A stretch of 64,000 nucleotides of DNA from Lanius collurio (Eukaryota; Chordata; Aves; Passeriformes; Laniidae). The notes under the pieces are model-generated. The model was not told where the DNA came from. It did no database searches and saw only the letters and a list, made by a program, of their open reading frames with translations. The position numbers and the translations under genes were made by a program. The stretch spans positions 4,194,711 through 4,258,710 of the forward strand of contig JACBWW010000021.1 of the NCBI GenBank assembly GCA_020086605.1, read 5' to 3'. This document shows positions 13,532 to 28,279 of this stretch, piece after piece; position 1 is the first letter of the stretch, and each line of letters starts with the position of its first letter.

Positions 13532-13683
13532 GTAAGCAAAGTACAATGTCTTGTCAAAAATCGTCTTGTCACAGTTGCATTTTCTTCGTATCTGTTAAGA
13601 TGGACTGTGAATTATTTTAATGCTATTAGACATTTTAGAATTGTGTTGTTTGTGTTGTGTAAAAAGCTTTTGCTTTGGTTAAA

Positions 13684-13787
13684 TTTTGGTGGTTTGTTTT
13701 GTTTAGGGGATTTTTGTTTGCTTTTTTGCCTTGCTTTGGGTTTGTTTCGTTTGTTTTGGGTTTTTTTTGTTTTTTTTGGTTTTTTTA
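13684..13787. repeat. T-rich (TTTG)n-like low-complexity tract
   Basis: The tract is dominated by runs of T punctuated by G and GG, with little A or C, and starts about 150 bases inside the intron after the probable first exon. It gives chance open frames rich in Phe, Leu and Cys on + and Lys and Gln on -. It may derive from an old poly-A/T tail, but no attached retroelement body was seen. Confidence 0.85.
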
Positions 13788-16023
13788 CTTTGCAAAAGTT
13801 GAAAAGTACTAAAGGAGAACAGTTTGAAACTTAACTTCTCTGGATTTGATATACAATGCGCTTTCTGTGAGAGATGACTAATTTGTGAATTTTTCTTTAC
13901 TAGCATACAGAGAAATATGATACTCTGCAGCAGTAGATGGTAGCGTTTTGTTCATATTTTCTGCAAAAAAATGTGCGCTAGTGAAAAAGTTTTTACACAG
14001 GATACACTTTGGGGATGTGAGCATGTAAAAACTCCAGGCTTCATTACTTTAATAACATTCTTTTTGTGCAAATACATGTAATGTTTAGTCTGGAGCAGGG
14101 CAGAAAGAAATTGATTTTAAAAAAAATGTATATCATATTATTAAAGAGGGACTTTATGCATTCCTAATATTCCTAATTCCTAAATCTTGAACAGTGGAAT
14201 AGAACAGCTCTTTCTATGCTTTAAAAAATTGCTACTTGATTTATGAAGAGCTATTTTCCAGATTTCTGTCCTCATCAGAATAGTTTGTCATCTAGTACTT
14301 ATTTCATACCAAAGCAGACATTTTCAGCTGCTTTTTTGCCATTTAGGGAATAATTCACCAGAAGTGGTATTATTAGATACAAAATATTCCATCTATTGGA
14401 ATTACTAGCAGAAAACACATTTGATACCCATTCTCCCTCACTCTACCTGAAATGGGATATGTAGCTGTGCATTAAAGGAAACGGATAATTTTGTTCCATA
14501 AATATGCCTTCCTTAAGTAAATCTTCTGAAAACAGTGATTTATCTTTAGAGCTTTGTCTTTTGTTAGTCCTGTCATAACTTAGCAGTAGCCTAATGAAGT
14601 CCAGATCAATTACTTTTGCTGGTAAAGCTGGAAGTGAACTGGAAAAAACTTGTCCAACAGTGTGTGGTTGACACTCTCTGTAGCTCATGTATCTAGAAAT
14701 AAACTTTTTTTGCATTCAGGGCATTTTAATAAGAGAATCTGTAACAGCTTTGATTCAAGAAAATGTCTCTTAATGAAATCTTATGCTGTCTTTGATCTAG
14801 TTAAAGCAGGGAAAAATTTTCATCAGAGTCTCAACAAATTTAAATGGTTTGATGATCAGAGCAACTGGAAGCTGATCATTGCCCTCTAGTTGTCACAGAA
14901 GTTTTTAACTTCCTGGTTGATTGTTACTGAGCACAGAAAATGATAGATGGACTCACCTTGTTCACACTGAGGGACCTTAAGATCTGTGGTGGCTCATATG
15001 GAAAATATTTCTGTCACCACTGCATGCACATGTGGTCTTCAGAGATCCATATAAAGAACAAATCTAGAGCAACAGCAGTGTTGCCTGCCAATTATCCTCA
15101 TTAGCAAGTGAAATAAAAGCAATGCTGTGTTCTTACCTGGAAATTAATTTCTGCTGTAAATGTGCAATGTGGAATGTTTTAGCACTGTGATCCATATGCC
15201 AAGCTTTAAACTTGACTGTTCTTAGTTTTTCAGCTAATACAGCAGACAGAACATAAAAAATTGGCCTGTTGCTTTATCAATGAATTTTAGGTTGTAGGTT
15301 TTAGCCTAGTTAGTGAGAAAATTTCTCCTTTATTATGTTCATATGGCTAATTTTGGGAATTTCATAACAAAAAATATACTGTGTCTACTGTTATTAATAT
15401 AATATTTCTTTGTCGTGTATTGTGAAAGACCACCCGATAATCTTGTGCATTTCCCTGCTCCAGCTGCAGAACCTTGGCTACATAAATATTATTTCTCTAG
15501 GAAATTACTTGGTAAAGATTTTTCCTGTGGTTGACAGTGAATTGAAGACAGAGAAAATAAGTGAGAAGCCATTTTTTAAAGGAACCTGAATTGTCATTTT
15601 GTGCTCCTTTGAACACTTTTGTATACTTCTCTGAATATTTTAATTGATTTATAGGTATGTATTTTTAAAAGTTCTGTTCATAAAACTGTCAGTTTTTGAT
15701 AGATTATAAACTCAATGGGAAGTTACTTTTCTTGCCAGCTTGTTTTTTCTATATTTTAATGCTGCAGAACTTTTAACTGTTCAAGAAACAGAAAATAACA
15801 AAAATCCAAGTATTGCCTTTCTTCCCTGTCTAATTCTTAAGGAACCCCTAACACTTGTTGTAATGTGTGTATGATTATGTTCTGCTTCTCATTTGTTGTT
15901 GATTTAAGGCATGACTTGGCATGAAGTCAGGGAAACTGCATTGCATCACTTTTCCATCAGGAAGGAAATAAGGTTATATAGATTTGCAGCTTGTACCACA
16001 TTTGTATGGCCAAGCCCACAGTT

Positions 16024-16035
16024 TGTGTGTGTGTG
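16024..16035. repeat. Short (TG)n microsatellite
   Basis: Six TG units in a row, followed by ACTC. Too short to be classed as more than a minor simple repeat. Confidence 0.8.
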
Positions 16036-18485
16036 ACTCTTAGGAAATGAACGTGCTGAACTCCTTGCAAAACAATCGTTAATCAAGGTTCCCTCCTTCT
16101 CACTTCCTTAATCTGGTGGTTTGGAATCAGCTCTCGAATGGAAATCATTGATTTGACTAGATACATTGGGCTTGAGAAATCTTTGAGCAAGTAGGGAGTT
16201 TTCCTGAGTAATAGCCCATCCCTGCATTTTCAGGTATTCCTAAGCCTGTCATTATTCTTCACCCACAAGGAGGTAGCCTTTTAAATACTCTTTTCTCAGT
16301 GTACGTGACAGAGGTTTGCATTTGAGAAGAGAATTTCGCATTCCTTGAGAATTCAGCTGAATTCTCCCATTTTAGTAGCTTCTTTAATCCCATATAAATT
16401 GACCATAAATCAGTACTGTCAGCCCTGTCTCCCTGAGTACAGGTGTCAGAGAAGCTATGCAAATGTTCCAAAGTCACCAGCCTGGCCTTCTCAGCAATAA
16501 AGCAAAACCAAATTGTACCGTTCTTTAATGGTTTGAATTGTTTTCTATTAGTGTTTAAAAAAAATCAGTCTAGCTGACAAAATGTGTGGACAGAGGGTCT
16601 CACATGAAACTTCAGTGTTGATTTGATCTGTATTTTAATATGATAAGTAATCATAATCTGACTAATCATCAAAATACACGATATAAACACAGAACTTTCT
16701 GCATGTTTAAGTGAATAAGAACAGGTTTTAAGATTTACCACCTAATAATTTTCAGTTCTTGGGTAGTGGTTGTTCAGATAACAGCATGTTTTGCTACATC
16801 AAGCCGTTTACAGAAACAAAAGTTTTGTTTAAATGTTAGATTCTGTTTAGCTTAAGAGTATTGAATACTGCATGCTGTTCAGCTTTCTTCATAAATAGTT
16901 CAGCATGAAGTGTAGAAGGTACTAAACAGTGTTCTCAAGAGTTATTTTAATATATTTTTATTATAAATAAATTTCACAGATGTGAAATGCTTCCCTTTGG
17001 AATTTGGACATAAAGAGGGTGAAAAAATCATGCTCCACCCAGCTAAAATGAGTAAAGGGAGGCTGAGGAACTCTGAGTGAGATTCTTGGTGTGCTACAGA
17101 CCCTGCTGGTTCTGATCTGTGGCTTATGGGCCAATGCATGGAGTCGTTGTTCTACACAGTGTGCCAAGTTGCAAGACCGGGAACAGACAGGAGTGCAGAG
17201 GGACCTTATTGCCATGAGCTCCTATTCATTTCCTGTCCACACTGGTTGGCCTCTCTGTAGTGTGTAGCTTGTCCACAGGAACCAGAGGCAAAGTGAACTT
17301 GTCAGCATTTTACAAGGTCATTCAGTTCTGAACAGGTTCAGGTGTCACAATCCCCACTGCACAAATGCAACCCATTGCAAGAAACATCTCAGTGTTCATC
17401 CCAGTGTTGTTACTTTTTTCCATGTGGTACAATATGAATAAAGCTCTCCCTCGTTGATCTTGCTCAAGCGAGAAGGAAAAACACCAAAAAAACCCACAAA
17501 AGACCCCAAACACCTTGAGATCACGGCCCTTTTGACACTCTCTCTTGACTGGCTATTCTCTTGTCAAAAGGAGGAACTCTCTTTCCTGAGACTTACTGGA
17601 GTAAGATTTCTGACCTTACTCAGTGCAATCTTCCAGTGTCCCACTGTTAGACCTGATGTGTGTGTGGACATTGGTGTGTGCACTTGTGAGCAGGCAGGGA
17701 GACAACTCACCAGCAGGTCACATGTGCAGCAGCTAATGCAATTTTGGCCACCTCTGTGAAAGAGCAGCATGGACAATAAACATGGCAATGCTTATACTGC
17801 ATGACTGTTGATGATCTTCATAGATTGCATTCAGCTTTATGTCACCAGCCATATTGTCATGGCCATAATTACTGTTGTGTCTGTGGATTTTGTCATCTTC
17901 AATTTTTTTATCCTTTTCATAGTCCTATGAGGTACTGCTATTACACAGCTGTTACTTATAAGTTCCTGGACCACAAAGGTAAAATACAATTTGGATGTTC
18001 AAAATGTTATCAGTAAGAATGACTTTTATACATGCTTGAAAAATCAGCCTTTCTAGCACATGAATGGTTTTGTATCCAAGCACTGTCTCAAAGAAACTTT
18101 GTGTGGCCGGGAAGTGGACTAGTTAGGCTATGGCTGCTCAGTCACCAGGCTTGAGTTTAGCTGATGCCACACCTTCAGTTGGCAGCAGGGAGCTCATGAT
18201 GTGGCCCAGTAAAACAATTATTTCCATCTCTGACTTCCACAGGACCAGAATATAAGAAAACATTTCTCCCACTGACGTACAGAGAAAAATAATTCCTCAC
18301 CTCGGTACCCAAGTATTTCTATCTGCAAGCCAAGGTTAACAGGGTTTCCACTGATTCTCCTGGGAAATTGATACGTCACCTTGACTGTTACTTTCCCATA
18401 AAAACATCACCCTTAACCCTTCTGTTTATGAAGCATGAGAATGTTTGAGAATATTTGTGGGCTGGTAACTAAGGAGAGATTGAAC

Positions 18486-18502
18486 TATTTATTTATTTAT
18501 TT
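18486..18502. repeat. Short (TTTA)n microsatellite
   Basis: Four consecutive ATTT units in an AT-rich context. Confidence 0.8.
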
Positions 18503-21500
18503 AGCATATATAAAAGAAAGTTATTTGGATTTACTTTAAAATTACCTGCTTAAAAAAAAGAGATGGTAGTTTACATATGGCAGTAAGTGCTGACTTCACC
18601 AGTAAAACATCTGAAAGTGAGACATACCATAGTTGAAAAATAATCCTGTCAAGTAAATATCCACAGCCTTGGACAAATTATAAGAATGTGCTCTATGTAT
18701 TGATGTAAGTACCTCAGTACAAGTTTATTTGCCCTCTGACATTCTTGCCTCACTTTCTCCAGCTTTGTTGTCTGTCTCAACTGCAGTATTAGTAATAAAA
18801 CCCTGGTTTGCTTCGAAAACTCTGGTGTAAACTTAGGGTAGTAGAATGTTCAGTTTAGAGTTAATTACATTCTAGCAAAAAACTCTGTTCTTTTATCCTA
18901 TGTGATTAGGGGGAATACACGTTCTCCCAATTTTATTCTCCGGATTTCTGTATGGCATTAGTTCTTTCTATGGCATAGTGGTGCCTATTCATGTGGGAAG
19001 GACAGGACTGCAGTCCCAGCAGAGTGGTGTGCTCTGACCGAAGTCTGTAAGGATATTTCCCTAACAGCTCCCTAGATCCGAAGTCTTTTGGCTTTGGGCT
19101 CTGGTTTGGGCTATGGTGAGCTTCTTGTTCCATGCCATAAACATCTAAAAGATGGATTGAGGGCTACAGTAATTCCCACAGTAATTACAGCATCATGCTC
19201 AGTCATAGCATAGTTCAGCTAAATTCATTAAGTCATTACCAAAGAAATAGTTACGTGTGATGGATGAGCTAATTTGTTTCGGAGACATGGTTCATAGGCC
19301 ATTTTCTGGAAAGCTGTTCCAGAAACTTGTTGGGTTACTTATTAGATAGACATATGTTTAAATGAATTTGCCATTAATTTTACACCTGGAAATACTATTT
19401 TCCCTAGATACTAATAGTTTACAAAATACTTTCCTAGTCATATTTCATTATCAGTATCCCTTCTTTTGATTTGCTTAATTTTTTTCCACCTTTGATTTTT
19501 GAAATAATAATTCTCTTAAAATTGAATTCTAATGAATGCATTTTTATCACTGTATTGTAAATGCTTTTTCTTCTGGCATAGTGATTTTAGATCATTTTCT
19601 GTGGATTTTAATATTTGTTCCAAACATGCTGAGCATATAAATGGAGCAATGGATTTAGAAAGCAGGTAGTTTATATTAGGATATATTGAAAGGTATTCAC
19701 AAACAACAGAAAAGGAGGGAACAAAGATACAGTAAGTAAAATAAGTCCCTCTAATTGTTTTGTAAATCATAACAGTCATTGTATAATAGGCTTTTCTTCT
19801 GAAGACTTCTTTGGTTTTTCTATCTCTTTATGGCATGTTATAAGGCTCTGAATTTTTAAGGGCTCTGATGTATAATAGGGCACAGGAATGTGTTCCAAGA
19901 CTCATAAAAACTTTAATTAAAAGAATGGAAATTCTTGTAAACTCCTGGTGGTTGCCTTTAAGTAATATCACTTCTTAAAACACTTCCCGCTCCCCCCAGC
20001 CTGTGAGATTGTCTTGCATTTTGTTACAGCACTGTTACATTCTGCCCTTGGATGATGTACCCATTTTAGGGAAACAAGTTGATTATTAGAATTCCCCAGC
20101 CTTTCTGGAAGGGAGGTCTGGCACACAGAAGAGACTGTGCTGAGTAACTAAACAAATGCTTTGCTGTTAAAAGTCAAAACAGAGTTTTGCTACTAGCTTT
20201 CCTGGAGGCACACTGCTGTAGGTGGGTTACTGCCAGTGCTCACTGAGCTGTTGCTCAGAGCCTCTTACTCAAGAGTTGGGGGCAGTTGTGCAGCCATCAG
20301 AAACATAAAGCGAATTTTCAATGCATGGTTGAAAGACAGTGTGTAGAAGGGGACTGGTATGTGACACGTATTCCTGTCCTTACTTGATCTGTAGCTTTCT
20401 CCATTTTCCCTTCAATATCACTTGCTGTTCGTGGCAGCCAAAACGACAGCAGCAGGGATCAAGCATCATTCAGTGGTGTATAAGGACCCAAGGGCACCAA
20501 CACAGCAATTATATCACTGACAGCAGCTACATTGCTTCTCTTTAAAGAGCTCTGCTAAATGAGACACATGAAAGTGAAGCATGAGAGAGTATTAAATTAA
20601 AGGTTTGCCTGTGTATGTCATTGCCTGAAGCTGTCGATCTGTTTCTTCATGGGTTACAGGTATTATTTTCCCAGCATGTGGGTTGTGAGGAAAGTTTTAT
20701 CAAGAGACAGAAGTTTTTGACAAATTTCCACTCCCACCTATTTGGCAGTCACAGGAGAAGGAGGTGAATTAGGAGTCAATAAATTAATCCTCCAAGTATA
20801 GCTGCTTTTTGACTGAAGCATAATGTTTAGTTCCATTTTTCGTGAGATTTCTTCCCAAAATGTCATGATGATGGGAATAAATCCTTAAACATTTTTGACT
20901 TCAAGACAAATCCTTTTGTTATTCAAATTTTCAATCAAAAGTAAAAGATTTTTTAAAAACTGTTTTTTTAAGAGGTGCTGACTAATGCCATCACAGGTAG
21001 GTGATAACGTAGTAGTAGAAAGCTTGATATTTAATATAAAATTGCCTCCTTGCATCTTGGAAATTGCAATTATAGGAGCAATGGTACAAGCATGTGGAAA
21101 TGCTGCATTTTGATCCCAAACGGTTAATAGATTTACCATAAGAAATCACCCCCTCTGAGGAAAGATCTCGTCTTTCTCTTAATGTAGTTATTTCACTAGA
21201 CATTTCAAATGAGCTTTAAGTAATTACTGCAGAGACAACAAAGCCACATTTGATAACATTTGGTGTGTGGAGGGTATAGTAACATCTGTACATGAACACA
21301 ATGTCTGAAACACGTGCTGGACTCTTGCTTGTAAGTACTTGAAAACTGAGATTTATTTAGTGCTCGAATGAGCAGGTGATAGTGAAGTATTCTAGCCGGG
21401 GGCACCAACTGTTTTGATGTTGTTAAATATGAGCCAATATCCTCTAGAAAAGCACAAGGACACAGAATAACTAACTTTCCTTATTTCCTCATTAAATGGA

Positions 21501-21643
21501 AAATTCCTGCTGAAGTGGCAGAATTATCTTATTGAAGCCAATCTGTTGAACTGAAGACAATTTCATTAAACATTTCCTTATATACTTTGATTGTGAGAAC
21601 CTCAGGCAGAGGTTCTCTTGGTGCTGTGGAGAAACTGGAGAGA

Positions 21644-21700
21644 CAAGGTGATAGGTGCATAGTGCCCAGGTGATACACAGGTGATGGGTGCATAGTGGCC
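21644..21700. repeat. Imperfect tandem duplication, 33-bp period
   Basis: A 24-bp segment at 21644-21667 recurs at 21677-21700 with three mismatches; both contain GGTGCATAGTG. The nine bases between them (AGGTGATAC) resemble the start of a third unit. This is a small minisatellite-like duplication with no evident function. Confidence 0.8.
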
Positions 21701-24700
21701 ATGCCATTGAGGACTGCCCACAGGTACTCTGCTCGTGATATGAGGTGGTTACAATGTCAAATTTACAATTTGCTCTATGACTGTATCTCATCCTTTTGAA
21801 AATTTGGAGTACTCAAGTGATTCTTTAGTATTTCAAGGTAAACCCTTCAGTGTTATGCTGAGGATCCCTAGTGGAGCATATACCAAATGCTCATAACCTC
21901 ATAACCAGTTACATTTGATGGGGTGCCTGGCTGTTGGTGACATGATGGCTCTGGGATGAACAATGCATTACCAAAGAAACCAGTAATTAGGAATGATCAC
22001 CACAAGAAACAGAAGTATTTCTTCAGCTGATTTATTATGGTTCAGGAAATGAATAAAGCTAAAGCAAAGCAAAATGGTAAGTAATTCCAGCATTGGACCA
22101 TTGTGATAGTGGAAGGAAGAAAACATCTAATGCATCCAGCTGTCACAGTGTGGCTATTGGGGATTATCTCTAGTATGACCGTGTCAGCAGAGTCTGGCTT
22201 GTGTCCTTCCTTTTCTTTCTGAATGACCACCACTTCTAATTTTCAGATGAGAGTGAGAAATACTAGGAATGACAGCTAATGTCATGATGCTTTATTTGTA
22301 ATCATAGAAATGGGTTTCTAATGATGTAAAAATGGTTAATAACTAAGTAAAACCATGCTTAGGATCCAGTTTAAGGTGAAGTCATGATGACTTGTTCAGA
22401 AGAAATTAGAAAGTTTAGTAGTCTGTTTTAGAGGTACTAGCTTCCTTCACATAACTGAGAGGCTTTAAAGGAACCTCTCAAGTACAGTTCTAGTTTCTTC
22501 TTTGTTCTTATTCCTAACAAATTACCTAACTGTCACACTATTTTAAAGGTGTTAATAAATGTTATTTCTTAATTGTGGGCTCTTCCTGTCCATCATTTTT
22601 GCTTTAGTAGTAGACACATTGATTCATTTGGCATGTTGCAGTTTTGTCGTTCTCGCTGCAGTATATTCTGCTTGTGACAAATGAGCCATCTAATTCTTTT
22701 ATGAGTTTCCCAAAGGCAATTTTAGGAAAGAAGAATCTGCAAATATCTGTTTATAAGACATTCGGTGTACTGAAAAACTGGGAGTTACTTGAAAAAATCT
22801 AATACATTTTTCCATGTTGTCAGAAGTCAGTATTGATGCACAGAAGTCCATTAGTCCTTGGAAAGAGTGGCAGTTGGTGTAGCTCCAGCTGTATATGCAG
22901 CCGTTCATTTTAAGAATTGATTGAGAGCAGATGAGATCAAAAGTTAACATCTGCAGCTGTTTCTGGCTGCTAAATAAGCATTAAGGACCTGGTGAAGCTG
23001 TATTTTAGCGAAGAATAAACACTACAGAACTTTCAAGCATGAATTTCAATGTTAATAGTACTATAGCACTGTTTTCACTCAAGTTTCAAGTTTTAGGTTC
23101 TTTCCTCTGTTGAATAGAAGGCTGGGATTACCTAGTGAGCAAGTTAAAAACTGCACAACTTCACATCTTCCTGTAAGGACAAGTTAGTTCTTGGATAACA
23201 AACTAATGTTGCTAGAAAATGCTAATTCTTCTGCTTCAAGTCAGACGGAAATTTCTACTTCATCATAAACAATTTGGCAACATTTTAGAAAGTAAGAAGA
23301 GAATGCTGTTAAAACATTGTTTGCTTTGAGAGGATTTGGCCAAGGAAGGTAAGGAAATGACCTGAAAAACAATCAGTCTTGTGGAAACTGCTGGAGACTT
23401 CATTAGGGAGACATTGCAGGGAAGCAAGTGGAGAATCAGAACTGGGGATGTCAAGGTGAAGTCTTGGCTCAGATGAAGATGATGAAAGCCAAATTGTCAT
23501 TGATTTAAAACTGTCATTATTCGGGTTTTGATCTCAGCGACTGAGGATTTAGGAAAGATGTCATTACCCAAATCCTGCTGCCTTGATTAGATGCAAATTT
23601 TCCTGTGTGCATTATACAAATATCTGTACAATGGCTGAGTTATAAGTGCATTGGTTGGGAGGATCTGGAAATAAATGTGGTATCCTGCAACATAAGGAAT
23701 GGAGAAAACATCTGGTGTGGGTCATTTCTAAAAATAGTAAGAGCTGACTAAACTCTCTGCAAACCTTTTAAAATTTTAAAATAGTGCTAAAATTCAGCAG
23801 ATGTGCTGTCTCTTTTTCTTTCATAAAAATCTTGTGGCTTAATAAGTTTCTGATTTTTATGTATTTATTAAATTACATTTTAATGATATTTTTATGATAA
23901 CATTTGCCATTATTTGCTTTGAGTCTATGAGAGTGTTAAGCCTTTCTCTCAGAGATCACTTAAGACTTTTAGTACATTATTCACTCACTGAATTATCAAG
24001 CTTAGAGATATGAAGAGGTAATTAATTTTTTATCCAATCTGAAGTAATTATACAATAGTTAGCTGATAATTACAGACCTCTGAGACACTTCTGCTTGCCT
24101 ATTTCAGAAGATGACAGTGGTGCTTACCAGTGTATTCATATGTACATATAAATGCAATCATTGAGTCTCTTTGTGGTCTGTCTTTTTCATCAGAACATTC
24201 AATTTTAAACATACTTATTGAATCAGAAAAAGAAAAGTGTTTTTTACTCGTTCTTCTATGACTTGTTACTGACAAAGTGTCCTTGATGCTCTCTTGGTAT
24301 TCGTTGTGTCCCTGAGACAAATGAACATGAACTGCTAATTTTAATTGTATTTTATGGCATTTTCTGGACAGAAAATGTACCATAGTATTGCTCCTCAGTT
24401 GACACCATTTGTAGTGGATTGCAGCCTTGGTTTGTGTCCTTGGAGGCTTCATAAAGGCCAGACTCCACACCACAGTTTGTGAGGTCACATCACCAGTTGT
24501 ACAACATCATCAGGTGTATGTCTGGATTCCTTTAACAGTTGGGTGGCTGGGGTTTCCTCAGATTTTGGCTTTATTTTTCTGTTTTTATATCTATCCTTTA
24601 GATTGGTTTCTACTAGGGATTTGTTGAACCTCTTCAGATAAAACGGGAACTGCAGAAACCTTATCATTTCTGGTCAGGAATCAAACTGAACTTCATGTCC

Positions 24701-27700
24701 TTGAAACTCTAAAAAATGTAACTAAATTTTCTTCCTGGTGTTTTTACTGTTTTGTCTAGACAGAAAAAGTAAATAGAAGCTTTAGTAGTCACATTGGAAT
24801 GTAAGATTAAAATTGTCTGTGTGGGTAAAGGTGTCCAAGTTCCTGTTTCAGGTCACCTACTCTGATGATCTCTCAAACAACAATTTCCATTTTCCTTCCT
24901 TTTATATCTCCTTTGGTTCTTGAAGGTTCAGAGATAAGTAGTTAAATTTAGGAATATGCTTTTTGTTTGGAAATAAATCTGAAAAAGTTGGATAGTCTGA
25001 ATATTTGACAGTTTGCCAGAAAATATGTGAGATCATGACGTTTTACAGTAGTAACTAAGAGAAAATGCAACCTTCAGGTATTTTGTTGTTTTGTTGGGTT
25101 TTTTTTTTATTTGGAATGTCATCAGAATTGTTTTGCCAGCTTTAGTTGCTTCTATCCATACATTAATTTCTGTAGCTGCTTCAATTTTGATGACACAGGC
25201 TGACCCTTGTAGCACTGTTGTGTACTGTCTTCTACGGTAGGGACCCTTTATTGTCTGGTTAATCAAATATTTCCAATAAAGCTTTTCTGAGATTGTGACA
25301 TTGAGAACAGAAAATTTCTGTATGGTAAGATGGGCTTACACTGTCGGGTGTTCCTGGTGGAGTTCTAGTAGGACCCCTTTCTTCTACCTAATCTTCTGTT
25401 CTCAAAATTGTGGTGCCTGTCTAAAATGCATGGGGAAGCTCGTGATGTTTCCACAATGTTTAAAACTGCTCAGGCCTTAAAGCTTCCCATTGACCAGTTC
25501 CTGTTATGCCATATGTTTCTTATCTTTTCCTTGCTTAACTTAAGAAGTAGGCGACTTATGGTTTGGTTTTTAGCTACATCAGCATCACAAAGTACTGCTC
25601 AGCTATAGGTATTCTTTCTTGTCAACTCTGCCTCATGAGAATAGGTTTTTCTCATCTGTTAAATAGGAATATGCAGAATTGTCAGATGGTAGAATGCCTA
25701 CAAGGAAAGCTGTATTTCATGACACTCTGAAAGTTATTTCCATTTTCAAGTCCTCTGTGCCATTCACTTCTGTAATGTTCTATTTACCTTGCCAAATTTA
25801 GGTTCATCTGGGAATCCTGAGGTAAACTGAGGGAGTCCCAAGCCACAGGGCAGCATCAAAGTGTCCACAAATGGTCTTAAAAATTGCTGGTGTCACTAAT
25901 CCCTTATTAGATATAATGAGGCCCTAAAATTTCTTTTTGAATTGCCTTCATTAACCTGAGTCCTGTGTAACTTGGAGAGGCAGATTTTAAATGTCTTTGT
26001 TAACATAGCAGGAGAGGTTATTAGAGGTTAATCCCTGAAGCATGACAGTTTTTATGCAGCCATAAATTTATTTGTGTTCGTTAAAAATACAAATGGTTTA
26101 AAGTTCAGGCCTTACAGTCTGTCTGGATCTTAACTCAGTGCACAATCATGGCACATTTCCAGATAGTGGTTGTGCCAGGCTACAAGAGTTGGTTTCCCTG
26201 TAGTGGTGAAGCTGAAACCATCTGACTCCACATACTTGAAGTCAGTTTACTGTTGAATTGGCAGCAGTTGCGGTCAGGCTTCAGTTGTAAGAAAATGCTT
26301 TATTGCTTCCAAGTTTCCCTTTCAGCAAAGAACACTTATAAGACCATAAAACTGTCTGTGTCTTTCTAAGATCTATCATGGCAGCCTGGTAGAACAGCAT
26401 GTATTTTTAATTTGAAGAGTTAGTGTTTTCCAGTTATGTGGAAGGCTTAAGTAGCAATATTTATTTGTCTTCTGACTTGTTTCCTGTTGTTTTCCTCTGT
26501 CCCTTCTGAAATGCACTGATCTGCATCAACAATGTGGAGAGTTTAGTTCCTCTGCTGGTTTTAAAACAGCGGGAGATGCAAGTGATGGAAATACCTGCTG
26601 CAGGATAGTTCAGCACTCTTGTCAAAAAGCAAAGCAGATAAATGCCACAGAGGTTTTAGACTTACACTTTGTGTCGAGTGGCACAAGATGATACCTCAGT
26701 ATTAATCTCCAAGATAAATTCCATCCTCACTGCTTTTGTGCATAGTAACTGTGCCTGCTAATCCATTTGCAGGATCATTGACTTTACAAATTCCATTTTT
26801 GCTTGCCTTTGCCTACATTTTTAGGTAAGTACAGTAGTGGCATAACAAATTATCACACATAGCTTCTGTCTCAGATGTGTTTGTTGGCTTCTATCAGATA
26901 AATCTTACATAAATCATTTGAAAAGTAAAGTGTGTGGTTGATACACTGGTGAGAATGTTTTCTCTTGGTTTCTTACAGGTGCAGAACAGAGAAAACTAAT
27001 GAAAGAACTTAAGGTGTTAGATTATTTTGATAGCGGTATGTCATGCATTCTTATCAAGGTCTTAAGCTCAAGATGAGTGAAAGTATTCAGTTAATGAAAG
27101 TTGAGTGTATATAGGTTGGAAACCTACTTATGAGTTTGAATCTAAATTTAAAATAAGTAAAAAAGGGGGGTAAGAGAAACATGCAGAAAAAATAAAAATT
27201 AAGCATGATACTTAAAATGCAGTTTGGTGGAATGTCAAAGGAGGGCTTACATGGTTTTAATCAAATTAATGCTTCATTGTAAAGCTTTTAGTTGTTTCCC
27301 TTCTGCATGAACTAGTTTTCACTCTTAACCCCCACATCTGTTTTCTCACAACACTGATGATGTTTAGGGCTGTCCAAATCTGAGAACACAGACCAAAGTC
27401 ACACAGAGTGCATGTACATATTTGTGAGAGAAAATAAACTTATCCAGGCAAGTGCAAGCATGCTGAGATGCCTTGGAGACCCAGAATGGACATGTTACAT
27501 CAGTGACTATCTATAAAATAGCAAAGTGCTTTGTTTTCTATGAAGCATTTCTCTGAACCTAAATTTTCTAGAGGGGCTGTGGGACATACTGAAGAATAGG
27601 TTCTCATGAATTACAATAAGATATGCATAAGAAGATGAGGTTTTAAGCAGAGTTTCCCATTTAGGAGATACACAGTTCTAAGCAGAGCTGCATGTTCGAA

Positions 27701-27929
27701 TAATCATTGCCTGACTTTTTGTAGAGAAGTTTTTATTTTGGGTCCCAGATTTTTTTTCATGATTGCTGTGTTAGAAGTTGTGCTGAAAAGCTTTGACTGC
27801 ACACAGAGTTAGTGTGTCATCCTGGTCACTTTATCAATGGTCATACAAGCCTTTGTCTCTTCCTTTGGTTAGATGTGCTCTACAGCATAATGGAAGTAAT
27901 ATGAAATTAATAGCATGCTTATTGGTATT

Positions 27930-28148
27930 TTAAGGTAAGTTTAGATTAGATAGAAGAGACAAATTCTTCCCAGTGAGGGTGGCTGGACAGTCTCACAGCT
28001 TGCCCAGAGAAGCTGTAGATGCCACATTCCTGAAAGTGTTCAATGGGGCTTGGAGCAAGCTGGGATAATAGAGGGTGTCCCTGCCCATGGTAGAGGGGTT
28101 GGAACTGGATCATGTTCAAGGTCCCTTCCAACCCAAACCATTCTATGT
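27930..28148 (+). mobile_element. CR1 LINE 3' end, sense orientation
   Basis: The segment follows the well-known 3' portion of avian CR1 non-LTR retrotransposons. It runs from a GATTAGAT-AGAA-AATTCTTCCC start through GTGAGGGTGG, TTGCCCAGAGAAGCTGT, a 'ggggct..gagcaa' stretch, TGTCCCTGCCCATGG and GGTTGGAACTGGAT, then GGTCCCTTCCAACCCAAACC and ATTCTATG. Truncated 5' ends are normal for CR1. It lies inside the large intron and has many substitutions, so it is an old, inactive insertion. Chance open frames here (for example 27946-28131 on -) are shadows of the repeat. Confidence 0.95.
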
Positions 28149-28279
28149 TTTTGTGTTGTAATTTATGATCTTCATGGCTGGAAACATGAGCTACTTACAT
28201 GCAGCCATGACTTTCACTCACATTCTTCTCAGCTTACAGAGCCATGTATGTTCTGAGCCAAACCCAGCAGTTCTTACCC

